Source of the DNA: Chitinophagaceae bacterium
Lineage (GTDB): Bacteria > Bacteroidota > Bacteroidia > Chitinophagales > Chitinophagaceae
Assembly (NCBI GenBank): GCA_017307735.1
Contig: JAFKGR010000014.1
Span: 49,843 to 113,842 of the forward strand
Reading direction: 5' to 3'
DNA length: 64,000 bases
Shown: piece after piece, positions 17,373 to 26,647 of the stretch
Position numbering within the stretch: position 1 is the stretch's first letter
How the letters are laid out: each line of letters opens with the position of its first letter
Program-made: the position numbers and the translations under genes
The notes under the pieces: model-generated
The model's input: the letters and a program-made list of their open reading frames with translations, nothing else
Database searches by the model: none
Told to the model about the DNA's origin: nothing

Positions 17373-20300
17373 ATGAGGATTAAATCATCGGGTATTTCAA
17401 AACTCTTATTCCTTTTGTCTGTTCCATTCTGGTTCCTGTGCAACAGTACGTATGCACAAAGCCAGACAGGTGAAGTCGTGGGCACGGTAATTGACAATAA
17501 TGGAGCGCCCGTACCGCTGGCATCCGTAATGGCCAAAAACAATTCATCAGGATTCACAACCGGAACCACAACTGATTCTACGGGTCATTTTACATTCCGG
17601 AATCTTCCACTTGGCGGGCCTTATACTTTTACTATTACGGCCGTCAATTTTCTTGGGCAGGATTTGACCGGATATACCATTAAAAGCGGATCCCGTATTT
17701 CACTATCTGCCAGTTTAGAGCCATCGGTAGTTAATTTAAAGGAAGTGGTTGTAACAGGATACAGCCAGGCACGAAGAAGCGATTTGACAAGTGCCATTAC
17801 CACGGTTTCGTCCAAAGAATTAAAAGATGTAACCACAGATGATATCGGAAGCATGCTACAGGGTAAAGTACCCGGCTTGCAGGTGGTTTCAGGATCCGGT
17901 GCACCAGGCATTGGAAGTGAAATCAGATTGAGAGGTGTATCTTCTGTCAATGCAAACCTCTCTCCTCTCTTTGTAGTGGATGGAATTATCGGAGGAGATT
18001 TTGATCCTAACGATGTTGAAACCATTTCGGTATTAAAAGATGCAGCAGCCACAGCCATTTACGGTTCTCAGGCAAATGGCGGAGTCATTGTAGTGACAAC
18101 AAAACATGCAAGATCAAATAAAACACGTTTTGAATTCAAGGTATCCAATGGCTTGCGGACTCCTGATTTCGGAACGATGCAAATGATGAATTCTTCTCAG
18201 CTTTATGAATACCAAAAAGAATTTTACAGAGATTATATTCCGGGTGATACAGGAAATTCTTATAAAATTGATTTGATTAAATTTTACAACGAACGTCCGC
18301 TGACTTTGCTGAATCAGAATTTCGACTGGTTGCACACGATGTTTAAAACAACTCCTCTTCAGAATTTCTATTTTTCAGCCGCAGGCAAAACAGATAAGGC
18401 AGATTACTACATTGGCCTTACTTATTATCATGAAAAAGGAACATTTGAGAATACTATGTTCAGGAGAATCAATGTCCGGGCTAATTCAACGTATCATTTT
18501 TCGCCCAAAGTCAGCGTGACGAATAATATCAACCTCAGCGCATCTCAGTCCAAGTCATACAACTACATGGATATTTATTATGCTTATTTGAATTTACCCT
18601 GGGACAATCCTTTTGATTCAACTGGCAAACCGATTTATGTGGACGGAGCTTCCACCTTCAAATGGTGGTCAAGAGATAAAATAAATCCACTTAACTCCAT
18701 CGAACATTCTGATTATCCATCAAAGAGCCTGGATGTAAATTATGATCTTGTTCTCAATGTGGATGTAACAAAATGGCTTAACCTGAGCAGTTCAAACCGC
18801 CTGGCAGCAGCAACAAACCGGGGAACAACATTCGTAGATAAAGAAGCTGCCGGCCAGTATCACGGAACAGGATACCTCAATGATCAGGCCGCGTTTAGTG
18901 CCGGGGTGATTACTACCAATCTCGCTAAGTTCAAATTTGATTTGGGTACCAAATCAAAACTGAGTGGCCTCGCCGGACAGGCATGGCAGTATGGTTGGAA
19001 TGAATCGTTGGGTGGCCAGGGAAGAGGGCTTCCTCCCGGATTGAGGGTATTGGATGTTGTTTCCAACAATATTTTGGTAAACGGATCCAATGACAGAGGT
19101 TATATCCTCTCTTACCTGTCGCAGGTAAATTATAGTTTTGAAGATAAATATTTCTTAACCGGGTCGTACAGATATGATGGCTCATCCGCTTTCCCTCCGG
19201 GAAAACGCTGGGGTTCCTTCCCTTCTGTTTCCGCAGCATGGGTTATCAATAAAGAATCTTTCCTGGCTGATAAAACCAATATCGATTTATTGAGGATAAG
19301 AGGAAGCTGGGGAATTACAGGTACTCAGGATATCGGAGCTTCCAGATATCTCGGATTGTTTGATTTGAGTTACAAATACAATAACCAGACCGCAGCTTCA
19401 CCTTCTCAATTACCAAGCCCTGATTTAACCTGGGAAAGCAAATACCAGACAGACATAGGTTTTGATTTGGGATTATTCAACAGAATCAACCTGACTGTGG
19501 ATGTTTACAACAACAAAACAAAAAATCTTCTGTTGCAGGTGCCCGTACCTCTTTCCGTCGGAATGGAAAATCAATGGGAAAATGTGGGCAGGATCACCAA
19601 CAAAGGATTGGAAATCGGGCTTAATACTGTTAACATCAGAAAAAGAAATTTTGAATGGTCAACCACTTTTAATATTTCGTTTAATTCCAATAAACTTTCA
19701 GGATTGCCAGCCGAAATCATTACGACAGGCCCATGGGAAATTTCCCAGATTTATCAGAACGGAGGTGACTTATATGAATTTTATATGCCGAAATGGTTGG
19801 GTGTAGATCCTCAGACAGGAGCACCTCTTTGGGAAAAATTAAGTTTTGATTCTACCGGCAAAATAATCGGCAGGGATAAGACCAGTGACTATGCATCTGC
19901 AACTCTTGAAACCGCAGGTTCCGCTCTTCCCACATTTCAGGGAAGTATTACAAGCCAGTGGAGATACAAAGGATGGATGCTGAGTGTGAATGCATTCTTC
20001 ACTGGTGGCAACAAGGTTTACAGCAACAATCTTCGGTTTGTTATGAATGACGGACATGAACCTTATTACAACCAGATTGCCATCCCCGTAAACTATAATA
20101 TCTGGTCAAAACCGGGTGATATTGCCACCAATCCAAGCCCGCAAAATGATGCAAATTCAAATCTGACATCGACAAGATTTCTTTTCAAAGGAGATTTCCT
20201 GAACATCAGAAACATTACATTGTCTTATGAGCTGCCACACAATGTTTTGAAAAGTCTGGGAATGCAGGGGATCACGCTCTCTGCATCGGCAGACGATGTT

Positions 20301-20435
20301 TATACATTCACCAATTTCCTTGGTCAGGATCCGCAGGCTTCTATTACTCCTTCAACCTCAGGAACTCCCGGTGTAAGCGACTGGAAATATCCAAACAACA
20401 GACAATACATGTTCAACATTGATTTCAGATTTTGA
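17373..20435 (+). CDS. SusC/RagA family TonB-linked outer-membrane receptor
   Basis: 1020-residue glycan importer. A signal peptide (1-29) is followed by a carboxypeptidase-regulatory-like domain (about 32-112), a TonB box near EVVVTGYS (125-132), the plug domain (135-245, with the LQGKVPGLQV, IRLRGVSS and VLKDAAATAIYG signatures of SusC) and a 22-strand barrel ending in the typical ...DFRF terminus. It would pull oligosaccharides bound by its SusD partner across the outer membrane using TonB energy. It lies 107 bp after GH109 and 34 bp before susD, in one apparent operon. Confidence 0.95.
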   Translation: MRIKSSGISKLLFLLSVPFWFLCNSTYAQSQTGEVVGTVIDNNGAPVPLASVMAKNNSSGFTTGTTTDSTGHFTFRNLPLGGPYTFTITAVNFLGQDLTGYTIKSGSRISLSASLEPSVVNLKEVVVTGYSQARRSDLTSAITTVSSKELKDVTTDDIGSMLQGKVPGLQVVSGSGAPGIGSEIRLRGVSSVNANLSPLFVVDGIIGGDFDPNDVETISVLKDAAATAIYGSQANGGVIVVTTKHARSNKTRFEFKVSNGLRTPDFGTMQMMNSSQLYEYQKEFYRDYIPGDTGNSYKIDLIKFYNERPLTLLNQNFDWLHTMFKTTPLQNFYFSAAGKTDKADYYIGLTYYHEKGTFENTMFRRINVRANSTYHFSPKVSVTNNINLSASQSKSYNYMDIYYAYLNLPWDNPFDSTGKPIYVDGASTFKWWSRDKINPLNSIEHSDYPSKSLDVNYDLVLNVDVTKWLNLSSSNRLAAATNRGTTFVDKEAAGQYHGTGYLNDQAAFSAGVITTNLAKFKFDLGTKSKLSGLAGQAWQYGWNESLGGQGRGLPPGLRVLDVVSNNILVNGSNDRGYILSYLSQVNYSFEDKYFLTGSYRYDGSSAFPPGKRWGSFPSVSAAWVINKESFLADKTNIDLLRIRGSWGITGTQDIGASRYLGLFDLSYKYNNQTAASPSQLPSPDLTWESKYQTDIGFDLGLFNRINLTVDVYNNKTKNLLLQVPVPLSVGMENQWENVGRITNKGLEIGLNTVNIRKRNFEWSTTFNISFNSNKLSGLPAEIITTGPWEISQIYQNGGDLYEFYMPKWLGVDPQTGAPLWEKLSFDSTGKIIGRDKTSDYASATLETAGSALPTFQGSITSQWRYKGWMLSVNAFFTGGNKVYSNNLRFVMNDGHEPYYNQIAIPVNYNIWSKPGDIATNPSPQNDANSNLTSTRFLFKGDFLNIRNITLSYELPHNVLKSLGMQGITLSASADDVYTFTNFLGQDPQASITPSTSGTPGVSDWKYPNNRQYMFNIDFRF

Positions 20436-20469
20436 ACCATCATAAATAATAACTGATAAACTTTTTGAA

Positions 20470-21990
20470 ATGAAAAATCTTAAAATATCACTTCCAGTCT
20501 TTTTGATGGCGATCATTATGGTTACCGGATGTGTAAAAGATGTACAAACAAGCAATGCCATTACAACCAATGACCTTGTTTCATCTGTTGACAACCTCCA
20601 AAGCGCTGTCAACGGAGGGTATTCTTTGTTCAAGGATCATCTGCCATTCAATGGTCAGACAGACGATAACCTGATGTATCTCCGGCAATATTTTCAGATG
20701 TCTGATTTTGCCAGCGATGACATTGTATGTGCACAGGTAACAGAAGATCCGCTTTTTCTAAGTTTTACACTCGGACACACTCCCACCCAAACCAATTCGC
20801 GTTACTTCTGGTTTATTTCCTATAAAATAATTTCCGGAATGAATACAGTAATTGAAGCATTGGAGAAACAAACTAACCTGGATCCTGCTTCCTCTCAACT
20901 TTTGGGAGAATGTTATTTCCTGAGAGCTTTTGCACATTTTAAATTATGCAATTTTTATGCAAGGCCTTATACCCAGGATCCTAACGGACCTGGTGTAATT
21001 CTAAGGCTTTCTGTAGCAGATTCCATCCAAAAACCAAGAGCTACGGTTAAAGAAGTTTACAATGCTGTGGTAGCAGATGCAGAGAAAGGTGCTTCATTGA
21101 TGAATCAGCCGCGCGGCCCCATGTATGCATCCAAAGAAGCTGCCTGGGCATTGCTTTCAAGGGTATTTCTTTATGAAGACAATGAAGACAGCACCATTTA
21201 TTATTCAACCAAAGTCATCAATTCGGGAAGGTTCAGTCTGATGACTTCCGACACCTACCCTTCTTTGTTTGCCAATGCAACCACTTCACCCGAAACCATT
21301 TTCTGCATCGCTTTTACACCTACTGAAGATTACGGAAAATTTGGTTCCATTGCTTCCATGATTTACTCAGATGGCAATTCAGGATGGGGTGAAGAATTTG
21401 CTTCTAAATCCATCCGCGATTTGATGGGAGAACATCCTGAAGATGTGAGAAACCAATTGATCGTACCATTAGAAGATGCCGACAGAAATATCGTTACCAA
21501 AAATGGTATAGAAACCTATTACATCACTAAATTCTCATTTCAGGGGGGAAGCCCTACATTAAGCTCTCCCATTATTTTCAGGCTGGCCGAAATGTACCTC
21601 AACAGGGCTGAAGCCTATGCAAAGAAAAATGATGTGGCTGATGCTCTTGCCGATGTGGACGAAATAAGAAAGAACAGAGGATTGGGTGATGCCTTATACA
21701 ATGGAAATGTGCCTCAGGGTATGTCTTTATTAGATGTGGTTTTACAGGAACGACGTATAGAACTTGCCTTTGAAGGACAAAGAGTATTTGATGTGTACAG
21801 GAATAAACTCGATATGGACAGGAGTTACTGGGGTTACCACCTGCCGGGATTGAAGGAAACAGATATTGATTTAAGCGTACAACCCACCGGTTATCCAAAC
21901 GAAATTGTTAGTTGGCAAAATCCAAAGACAATTTATTACATACCTATTGATGAAATCAATACCAATAAACTTTGCACTCAAAATCCTTAA
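20470..21990 (+). CDS. SusD/RagB family glycan-binding lipoprotein
   Basis: 506-residue outer-membrane lipoprotein that caps the SusC channel and binds glycan. Lipobox MVTGC gives a lipidated Cys21. The helical TPR-like core includes the family block FLRAFAHFKLCNFYARPY (about 157-174). Later hallmarks are RLAEMYLNRAEAYAKKN (near 370-386), LQERRIELAFEGQRVFDVYR and the closing YIPIDEINTN. Length is typical. The SusC-SusD pair and the adjacent GH109 gene define a polysaccharide utilisation locus. The glycan cannot be read from SusD itself. Confidence 0.95.
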   Translation: MKNLKISLPVFLMAIIMVTGCVKDVQTSNAITTNDLVSSVDNLQSAVNGGYSLFKDHLPFNGQTDDNLMYLRQYFQMSDFASDDIVCAQVTEDPLFLSFTLGHTPTQTNSRYFWFISYKIISGMNTVIEALEKQTNLDPASSQLLGECYFLRAFAHFKLCNFYARPYTQDPNGPGVILRLSVADSIQKPRATVKEVYNAVVADAEKGASLMNQPRGPMYASKEAAWALLSRVFLYEDNEDSTIYYSTKVINSGRFSLMTSDTYPSLFANATTSPETIFCIAFTPTEDYGKFGSIASMIYSDGNSGWGEEFASKSIRDLMGEHPEDVRNQLIVPLEDADRNIVTKNGIETYYITKFSFQGGSPTLSSPIIFRLAEMYLNRAEAYAKKNDVADALADVDEIRKNRGLGDALYNGNVPQGMSLLDVVLQERRIELAFEGQRVFDVYRNKLDMDRSYWGYHLPGLKETDIDLSVQPTGYPNEIVSWQNPKTIYYIPIDEINTNKLCTQNP

Positions 21991-22029
21991 TTTATAAAAC
22001 AATAACCAACAATATTTAAATCAACCATT

Positions 22030-22908
22030 ATGAAACATAACAAAATATTTTCCCTTCTGGGTTTTCTTGGGGCCCTGATGTTTTTATGGGGTTGTAAAAA
22101 AGCTGTCCAGGATCCTCATCCGGCAATCAGAGTAGATTACACCGTTACCATCAACGAATTCCAGGTCACTTTTACCAATACGACAGCAGGCGCCAAATCA
22201 TTTAAATGGGATTTTGGAGATGGCACAACATCTACAGAGACAAGCCCAACCCACACCTATGCAGGTAAAGGGAAATTTGTAGTTACTCTTTTTGCAACTG
22301 CTACGAATGGAAAAGTGGAAGAAGGCTCCACCGTATTGCACATTTCAAAAACCTCACCGGTAAAACTTGATGATGGAACATTCAGCGATTGGGACAATGT
22401 GTCAACAGTTGTATGGACATCACAGGACCCCACCAATACCATCAAATTTGCCAAGTTCGATTATGACGCAACTTCTGTTTATTTCTATGTAGAATCGACT
22501 CGCACTTTGGCCGATGACGATATCCTGGATATCTATTTAGATGCTGACGGAGCATCTACTGGATACGACTTATCTGGCTATTTTCCCGGTGCAGGGATAG
22601 AGGCTTTAATTGAAGGACAATTGCTCGACCCTACAGCACCCTGGGGTGATCTTTACTACTACACAGGCGATGGTTCCAGTTGGAGTTGGAGTGCTGTATC
22701 CATTCCCGGAGCTTATGTAATCGGGACAAAGAAACAGGACGGCGCAATATTTAAATTTGAAGGAAAGTTTGATCGTACGAAAATTGCCAAAATGACCGGT
22801 AAAGCCATGAAGTTGGGTATAGTATTCACCAAAAATGATTGGAGCGCAGAGGTAGGCTATCTTCCCGATATCAATACCCCTCCAATCTTTATTGACATGA
22901 GTGAATAG
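22030..22908 (+). CDS. PKD-domain surface lipoprotein, candidate glycan-binding protein
   Basis: 292-residue lipoprotein (lipobox FLWGC, Cys22). Residues 35-105 form a PKD domain with the hallmark FKWDFGDGTTSTETSPTHTY. The remainder (about 115-290) is a beta-rich module with FDYDATSVYFYVES and DDILDIYLDAD, which resembles the CBM9/DOMON-like sandwich often fused to surface glycan-binding proteins. Its place directly after susD (39-bp gap) is that of SusE/SusF-type binding proteins. No catalytic residues are apparent. Carbohydrate binding is inference from fold resemblance and location. Confidence 0.75.
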   Translation: MKHNKIFSLLGFLGALMFLWGCKKAVQDPHPAIRVDYTVTINEFQVTFTNTTAGAKSFKWDFGDGTTSTETSPTHTYAGKGKFVVTLFATATNGKVEEGSTVLHISKTSPVKLDDGTFSDWDNVSTVVWTSQDPTNTIKFAKFDYDATSVYFYVESTRTLADDDILDIYLDADGASTGYDLSGYFPGAGIEALIEGQLLDPTAPWGDLYYYTGDGSSWSWSAVSIPGAYVIGTKKQDGAIFKFEGKFDRTKIAKMTGKAMKLGIVFTKNDWSAEVGYLPDINTPPIFIDMSE

Positions 22909-22951
22909 AATAATTTTTGAATGCTGTAAGAAAATTCTGTTTAGAAAAGTA

Positions 22952-24523
22952 ATGGTAATGGTACATAAAAACTCAATTGTTTTTAAAATATTACTATCAG
23001 CATTTTTGAGTGTATTCGGAATTTTACTAATCAGCCAATGCAGAAAAGTAACTGATCCCGTTCTCTTTCATTATCCACCGGCAGATACGGCTACATTCAT
23101 TGCATCTGATGAAGATTTTCCAAATCCGGAAAGGGGATTTTTTACATACAGCGAAACGTATGCCGACGATTACCAACCTCTTGACCCAAACAAGTTAAAG
23201 GCCGCAAGGACTGAACAACAGCAGGCCATTGGCGGTAATTACAAAATATACAGCACACTTGTTTTTCGCTATTTTATTTTAAGAGGATTTAATGATAAAC
23301 CGCTGACCCAGGATTTGCTGGATAAAATAAATGCGGACTTTGGAATAGCAAGGCAAGCGGGTGTGAAACTGATTATCAGATTTGCTTATACCACCGTAAC
23401 CCATTCCGGTAATTGTCCGGATGCAACGGCATGCCCGCCTTACGGCGATGCTCCTAAACAAATTGTGCTTGAGCATATCTCCCAATTAAAACCTATCCTT
23501 CAATCAAACGCCGATGTAATCGCTGCTTTACAAATGGGGTTTATTGGGATCTGGGGTGAAAATTATTATACTGATTATTTCGGAGATGCTTCAGGCAATG
23601 GAAATGGGAAATATTTCGACAACAACTGGAAAGACCGAATAGATGTATTAAGAGCAGAACTCGATGCATTACCCGCTGACAGAATGGTACAAGTAAGGTT
23701 TCCTCAAATGAAACAGAGGTATGTGTATGGTGTGGATGCACCAACAAGTTCAGCTCCGCTCACCGAGGCTGAAGCCTTCACAGGAACAGACAAAGCGAGA
23801 ATCGGATTGCATGATGATTGCTTCATTTCAAGTTCTGACGATGTAGGAACCTATCAGAATTATGGCAATTCAAATACCGAACGGGGTGGCGGAACCGCTG
23901 AACTGAGGTTATATTCTCAAAAAGACAACATGTTTGTGGTTGTTGGCGGAGAAACCTGCAGCAATCTTTATACGCCCCAAAACGGTTGCGAAGCTGAAGG
24001 AGGAGGTGTTCAGACAGAACTTAGCGCCATGCATTTCAGTTTTCTGAATAGCGCTTACGATAATGATTTGAATAATATGTGGCAGGATGGAGGTTGTATG
24101 GATAATATCAGGAAAAATCTTGGATATCGCCTCGTATTGATTGATGCAATTTTTCCTACGGCTGGCGGCACACCAGGTCATCAAATGCAGATACAGATCA
24201 ATTTAAAAAATGTTGGATATGCTTCCCCGTTTAATCCGAGAGTGGCAAAACTGGTGATGAAAAATACAAGTACCGGCAAAGAATTTGTTTACCACCTTGC
24301 AACCAATGTTCAGAAATGGTTTCCCGGAAACGTAAGTATTAAGGAGATGGTACAAATCAATAGCGACATGCCATCGGGTAAATATGCATTGTTTTTGTTT
24401 CTCCCGGATCCCTACGAAAGCCTTGCAAACAGGCCTGAATATGCTGTCAGGTTTGCCAATCAGGATGTTTGGGATTCGACAACCGGGTACAATAATTTGA
24501 AATCCATCATTACCATCCACTAA
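22952..24523 (+). CDS. DUF4874/DUF4832 lipoprotein, probable glycan-active or glycan-binding
   Basis: About 523 residues, anchored by a lipobox LISQC. The N-terminal part (PNPERGFFTYSET through ALQMGFIGIWGE and RVRFPQMKQRYVYG) is the DUF4874 TIM-barrel-like domain; the C-terminal part (ALFLFLPDPYESLANRPEYAVRFAN) is the DUF4832 sandwich. I recognise the two-domain pattern, but no activity is established to my knowledge. I place the start at the ATG at 22952; an in-frame ATG at 22901 overlaps the preceding stop but would put 17 poor residues before the signal peptide. It ends the plus-strand arm of the GalNAc locus. Confidence 0.75.
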   Translation: MVMVHKNSIVFKILLSAFLSVFGILLISQCRKVTDPVLFHYPPADTATFIASDEDFPNPERGFFTYSETYADDYQPLDPNKLKAARTEQQQAIGGNYKIYSTLVFRYFILRGFNDKPLTQDLLDKINADFGIARQAGVKLIIRFAYTTVTHSGNCPDATACPPYGDAPKQIVLEHISQLKPILQSNADVIAALQMGFIGIWGENYYTDYFGDASGNGNGKYFDNNWKDRIDVLRAELDALPADRMVQVRFPQMKQRYVYGVDAPTSSAPLTEAEAFTGTDKARIGLHDDCFISSSDDVGTYQNYGNSNTERGGGTAELRLYSQKDNMFVVVGGETCSNLYTPQNGCEAEGGGVQTELSAMHFSFLNSAYDNDLNNMWQDGGCMDNIRKNLGYRLVLIDAIFPTAGGTPGHQMQIQINLKNVGYASPFNPRVAKLVMKNTSTGKEFVYHLATNVQKWFPGNVSIKEMVQINSDMPSGKYALFLFLPDPYESLANRPEYAVRFANQDVWDSTTGYNNLKSIITIH

Positions 24524-24613
24524 CGTCTTAGGAGAACTATCACCGGGAATATAAAAAAAATACGTTCCAAAAAGAATTATACAAAGCAAAAAAATCAGGG
24601 AAAGAAATTTCTA

Positions 24614-25015
24614 TTAAGCCTTTGTCACAGGTTTCATCTCTTTGACAAATTTCCGTGCCAAAAGAAATAAAATAATGGTGACCACTGTTCTTGCACTCAT
24701 AGCAACTAATGTTTGAGTATCATATGGGCGTCCTGAACTGATCCAAATGACAAATCCAATGAAGGTCAGAATTAAAATTATGAGTGCCAGCAATAATACA
24801 GGCGATGTGAATTTTCTTTTCATAAAAAATCCAAAGCCTGCAATAACGTATAAAAATCCACAAAGAAAATTTGCCCATAAAACGAATGAAACATAATGGG
24901 GATGGTCGGCCCGGAGTCCAAACAAATCGAGAATAACCGAGCCTCCTTCGAAAATGGTGGTCAGTCCGAACAAAAGTGAAATGGCACCTGCAATCTTTAT
25001 ATAAATACTTTTCAT
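24614..25015 (-). CDS. Small four-helix membrane protein, unknown
   Basis: 133-residue integral membrane protein with four hydrophobic segments (about 7-30, 43-64, 71-92 and 105-122) and short basic ends. No enzymatic motif. The layout resembles small DoxX-like or DUF4345-like proteins, but I cannot assign a family. It lies alone on the minus strand, converging with the end of the GalNAc locus. Confidence 0.55.
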   Translation of the reverse strand: MKSIYIKIAGAISLLFGLTTIFEGGSVILDLFGLRADHPHYVSFVLWANFLCGFLYVIAGFGFFMKRKFTSPVLLLALIILILTFIGFVIWISSGRPYDTQTLVAMSARTVVTIILFLLARKFVKEMKPVTKA

Positions 25016-25140
25016 AAAAATTTTATTCTGTTACTTACTAACTGAATAATTCCTGGCAGCTAATTTCTCAAGATTGTAAAGTTCAGGACTTATCATTATT
25101 GAGAATTTACCAGTTAAGAAATAAAATAGATTCTGCTGTT

Positions 25141-25773
25141 TCAGATTATTTTCTTCTTCACGAGTTTTACTTCTGTGACCGGACTAAAAAGAAAATACCT
25201 GTGAGTGGATTCGTCTCTGGCCAGGATCCTGATCCTCTTTTTCCCCATTTTTTTAAATAGCAATCCATTCTTTGTTTTGAAATAACTCTCCTCGGGAAGT
25301 TCTTCCAGAAGGAAATGATCTGGTTTGGGAGAATCATATTTTCTCAATACCCTGACCAAAGAAGTTTCTGCACAGGAAGATGCGGCGGGGTTTTCCAATG
25401 TTCTCAACAGCTCATCCCTGATGTCTCTTGGAAAAAGTTGTTGGGTGAGAAAATTAGAAAGAATTTTTTTGTATTCACATTTCCACTGTGTACCATGTGC
25501 GGGGATGCGCGGGCCAAACCTGTCAAAAGCCATCATGTGGCCAAGCTCATGCAATAATGTAATCAGGAATGCATACCTGTTCAGGTTTCCATTGATACTG
25601 ATCCGATGGTTTTTACCTGTATAACCGCCCTGATAATTTCCGAGCACCGAACTTCGTTCACGCGTAACCGTTAGTTCCACTTTATACTTGCTCAGATATC
25701 TTTCTACGTAGATGTATGCGCCCCTGGGTAAGTAAGTATTCAAAACATGCAACGGTACCTCTTGCTTTGCCAT
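25141..25773 (-). CDS. SprT-like zinc metalloprotease-fold protein
   Basis: 210-residue SprT-like protein. The zinc site is HELGH at 75-79, with a downstream HGTQWK (His93) as the likely third ligand, a pattern shared with SprT and the SPRTN DNA-protein crosslink proteases. The N-terminal part (18-60) has the family YLPRGAYIYVERYLSKYKV-type strand-helix region. The C-terminal half is basic (KKMGKKRIRILARDE), consistent with nucleic-acid contact. Protease activity is unproven for bacterial members. It starts 2 bp from the next upstream membrane-protein gene and is probably in the same operon as AtpZ. Confidence 0.85.
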   Translation of the reverse strand: MAKQEVPLHVLNTYLPRGAYIYVERYLSKYKVELTVTRERSSVLGNYQGGYTGKNHRISINGNLNRYAFLITLLHELGHMMAFDRFGPRIPAHGTQWKCEYKKILSNFLTQQLFPRDIRDELLRTLENPAASSCAETSLVRVLRKYDSPKPDHFLLEELPEESYFKTKNGLLFKKMGKKRIRILARDESTHRYFLFSPVTEVKLVKKKII

Positions 25774-25775
25774 TC

Positions 25776-26153
25776 CTATTTTTTCTTTACCATTTTCATT
25801 AATTGAATTACTTCTACAGATGAGTATAAAACATAAATACCCATGGATATTAAAATGGCGGCTTTATTAACCTCCTTCTTAAATACCACAATAAAAATAA
25901 ATAAAGCTCCAATAATCAACAACATTTTCAATAAAGCTGAAGAATAAACTCCCCTGACAAAAGCATTCGCATTGGGCGAGTGCAGGTGACGGCTTTGCAA
26001 AAACAGCCCTGCCAGACTTAAAACATATAATAACACATTGGCAATCAATAGAAAATCAACATCTGTCTCCTTGCTTTCAAGTTGCGTCCTGAACGAAAAT
26101 AAAGCTGCCAGAATAACCACGAAGATGATTGTCACAGGTATAAATTTTCTCAT
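25776..26153 (-). CDS. Four-helix membrane protein, ATP synthase I (AtpI)-like candidate
   Basis: 125-residue membrane protein with four hydrophobic helices (about 5-20, 33-54, 70-90, 98-116) and a basic C-terminus (MKMVKKK). It follows the AtpZ gene with a 1-bp gap. In many Bacteroidota a protein of this size sits between atpZ and atpB and is thought to be AtpI-like, an assembly factor for the c-ring. Here atpB does not follow; a SprT-like gene does. Assignment rests on context and topology only. Confidence 0.55.
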   Translation of the reverse strand: MRKFIPVTIIFVVILAALFSFRTQLESKETDVDFLLIANVLLYVLSLAGLFLQSRHLHSPNANAFVRGVYSSALLKMLLIIGALFIFIVVFKKEVNKAAILISMGIYVLYSSVEVIQLMKMVKKK

Positions 26154-26154
26154 A

Positions 26155-26370
26155 TTATCTTTTATTCGTCTCTATTATAATCTTAAAAATTAAACCAATA
26201 ATAATTAATAAAGGTAGCAGCCAGACAAATAAGGGAACCGAAAAATGTAACATTTTGTCAATTTTCAACCCAAAAAATAATCCCAGCCCAATTGCCACCA
26301 CAAACTCGGCGCCCATCCCGGCATATTGCATCAATAGTTTTCTGGAATCCTTTTTTTTATCCTGTTGCAT
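26155..26370 (-). CDS. AtpZ/AtpI family protein
   Basis: 71-residue protein with the AtpZ pattern: a short charged N-terminus (QQDKKKDSRKLLMQYAGMG), then two membrane helices (about 19-35 and 43-64) with the GLGLFFGLKID hairpin containing Gly-rich packing positions. AtpZ proteins assist F-type ATP synthase assembly or Mg/Ca handling. The promoter must lie in 26371-26647, shared with the divergent TPR gene. The downstream structural ATP synthase genes expected in an atp operon are absent. Confidence 0.75.
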   Translation of the reverse strand: MQQDKKKDSRKLLMQYAGMGAEFVVAIGLGLFFGLKIDKMLHFSVPLFVWLLPLLIIIGLIFKIIIETNKR

Positions 26371-26574
26371 TCATTCCCATTTTGACAAATTAATCCTGTC
26401 GTTACAACAACTGTTGGACACTAAAATTAATTATTATTCTTTTTCATCACATCCAAAAAACAAACAGGACAAATCAATTCATAATTCTTTCTTTTTAATC
26501 TAAAATACCGGTTAAAAATTCCGAAATAGACATGATTGGTTGCCTACGGCTCCAAAATAACCGCATTTTTAAAA

Positions 26575-26582
26575 TATTTTTG
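26575..26582 (+). promoter_or_regulatory. -7 promoter element for the PorW-like gene
   Basis: TATTTTTG exactly matches the Bacteroidota -7 consensus TAnnTTTG and lies 65 bp upstream of the ATG at 26648. No well-spaced -33 TTTG was found, so confidence is moderate. Confidence 0.4.
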
Positions 26583-26647
26583 TCAAAAGTCAGTTTAATA
26601 TATTGCAGCAAATTCTCCGTATCCTTGCTATTTTAAAAATCTCCTGA

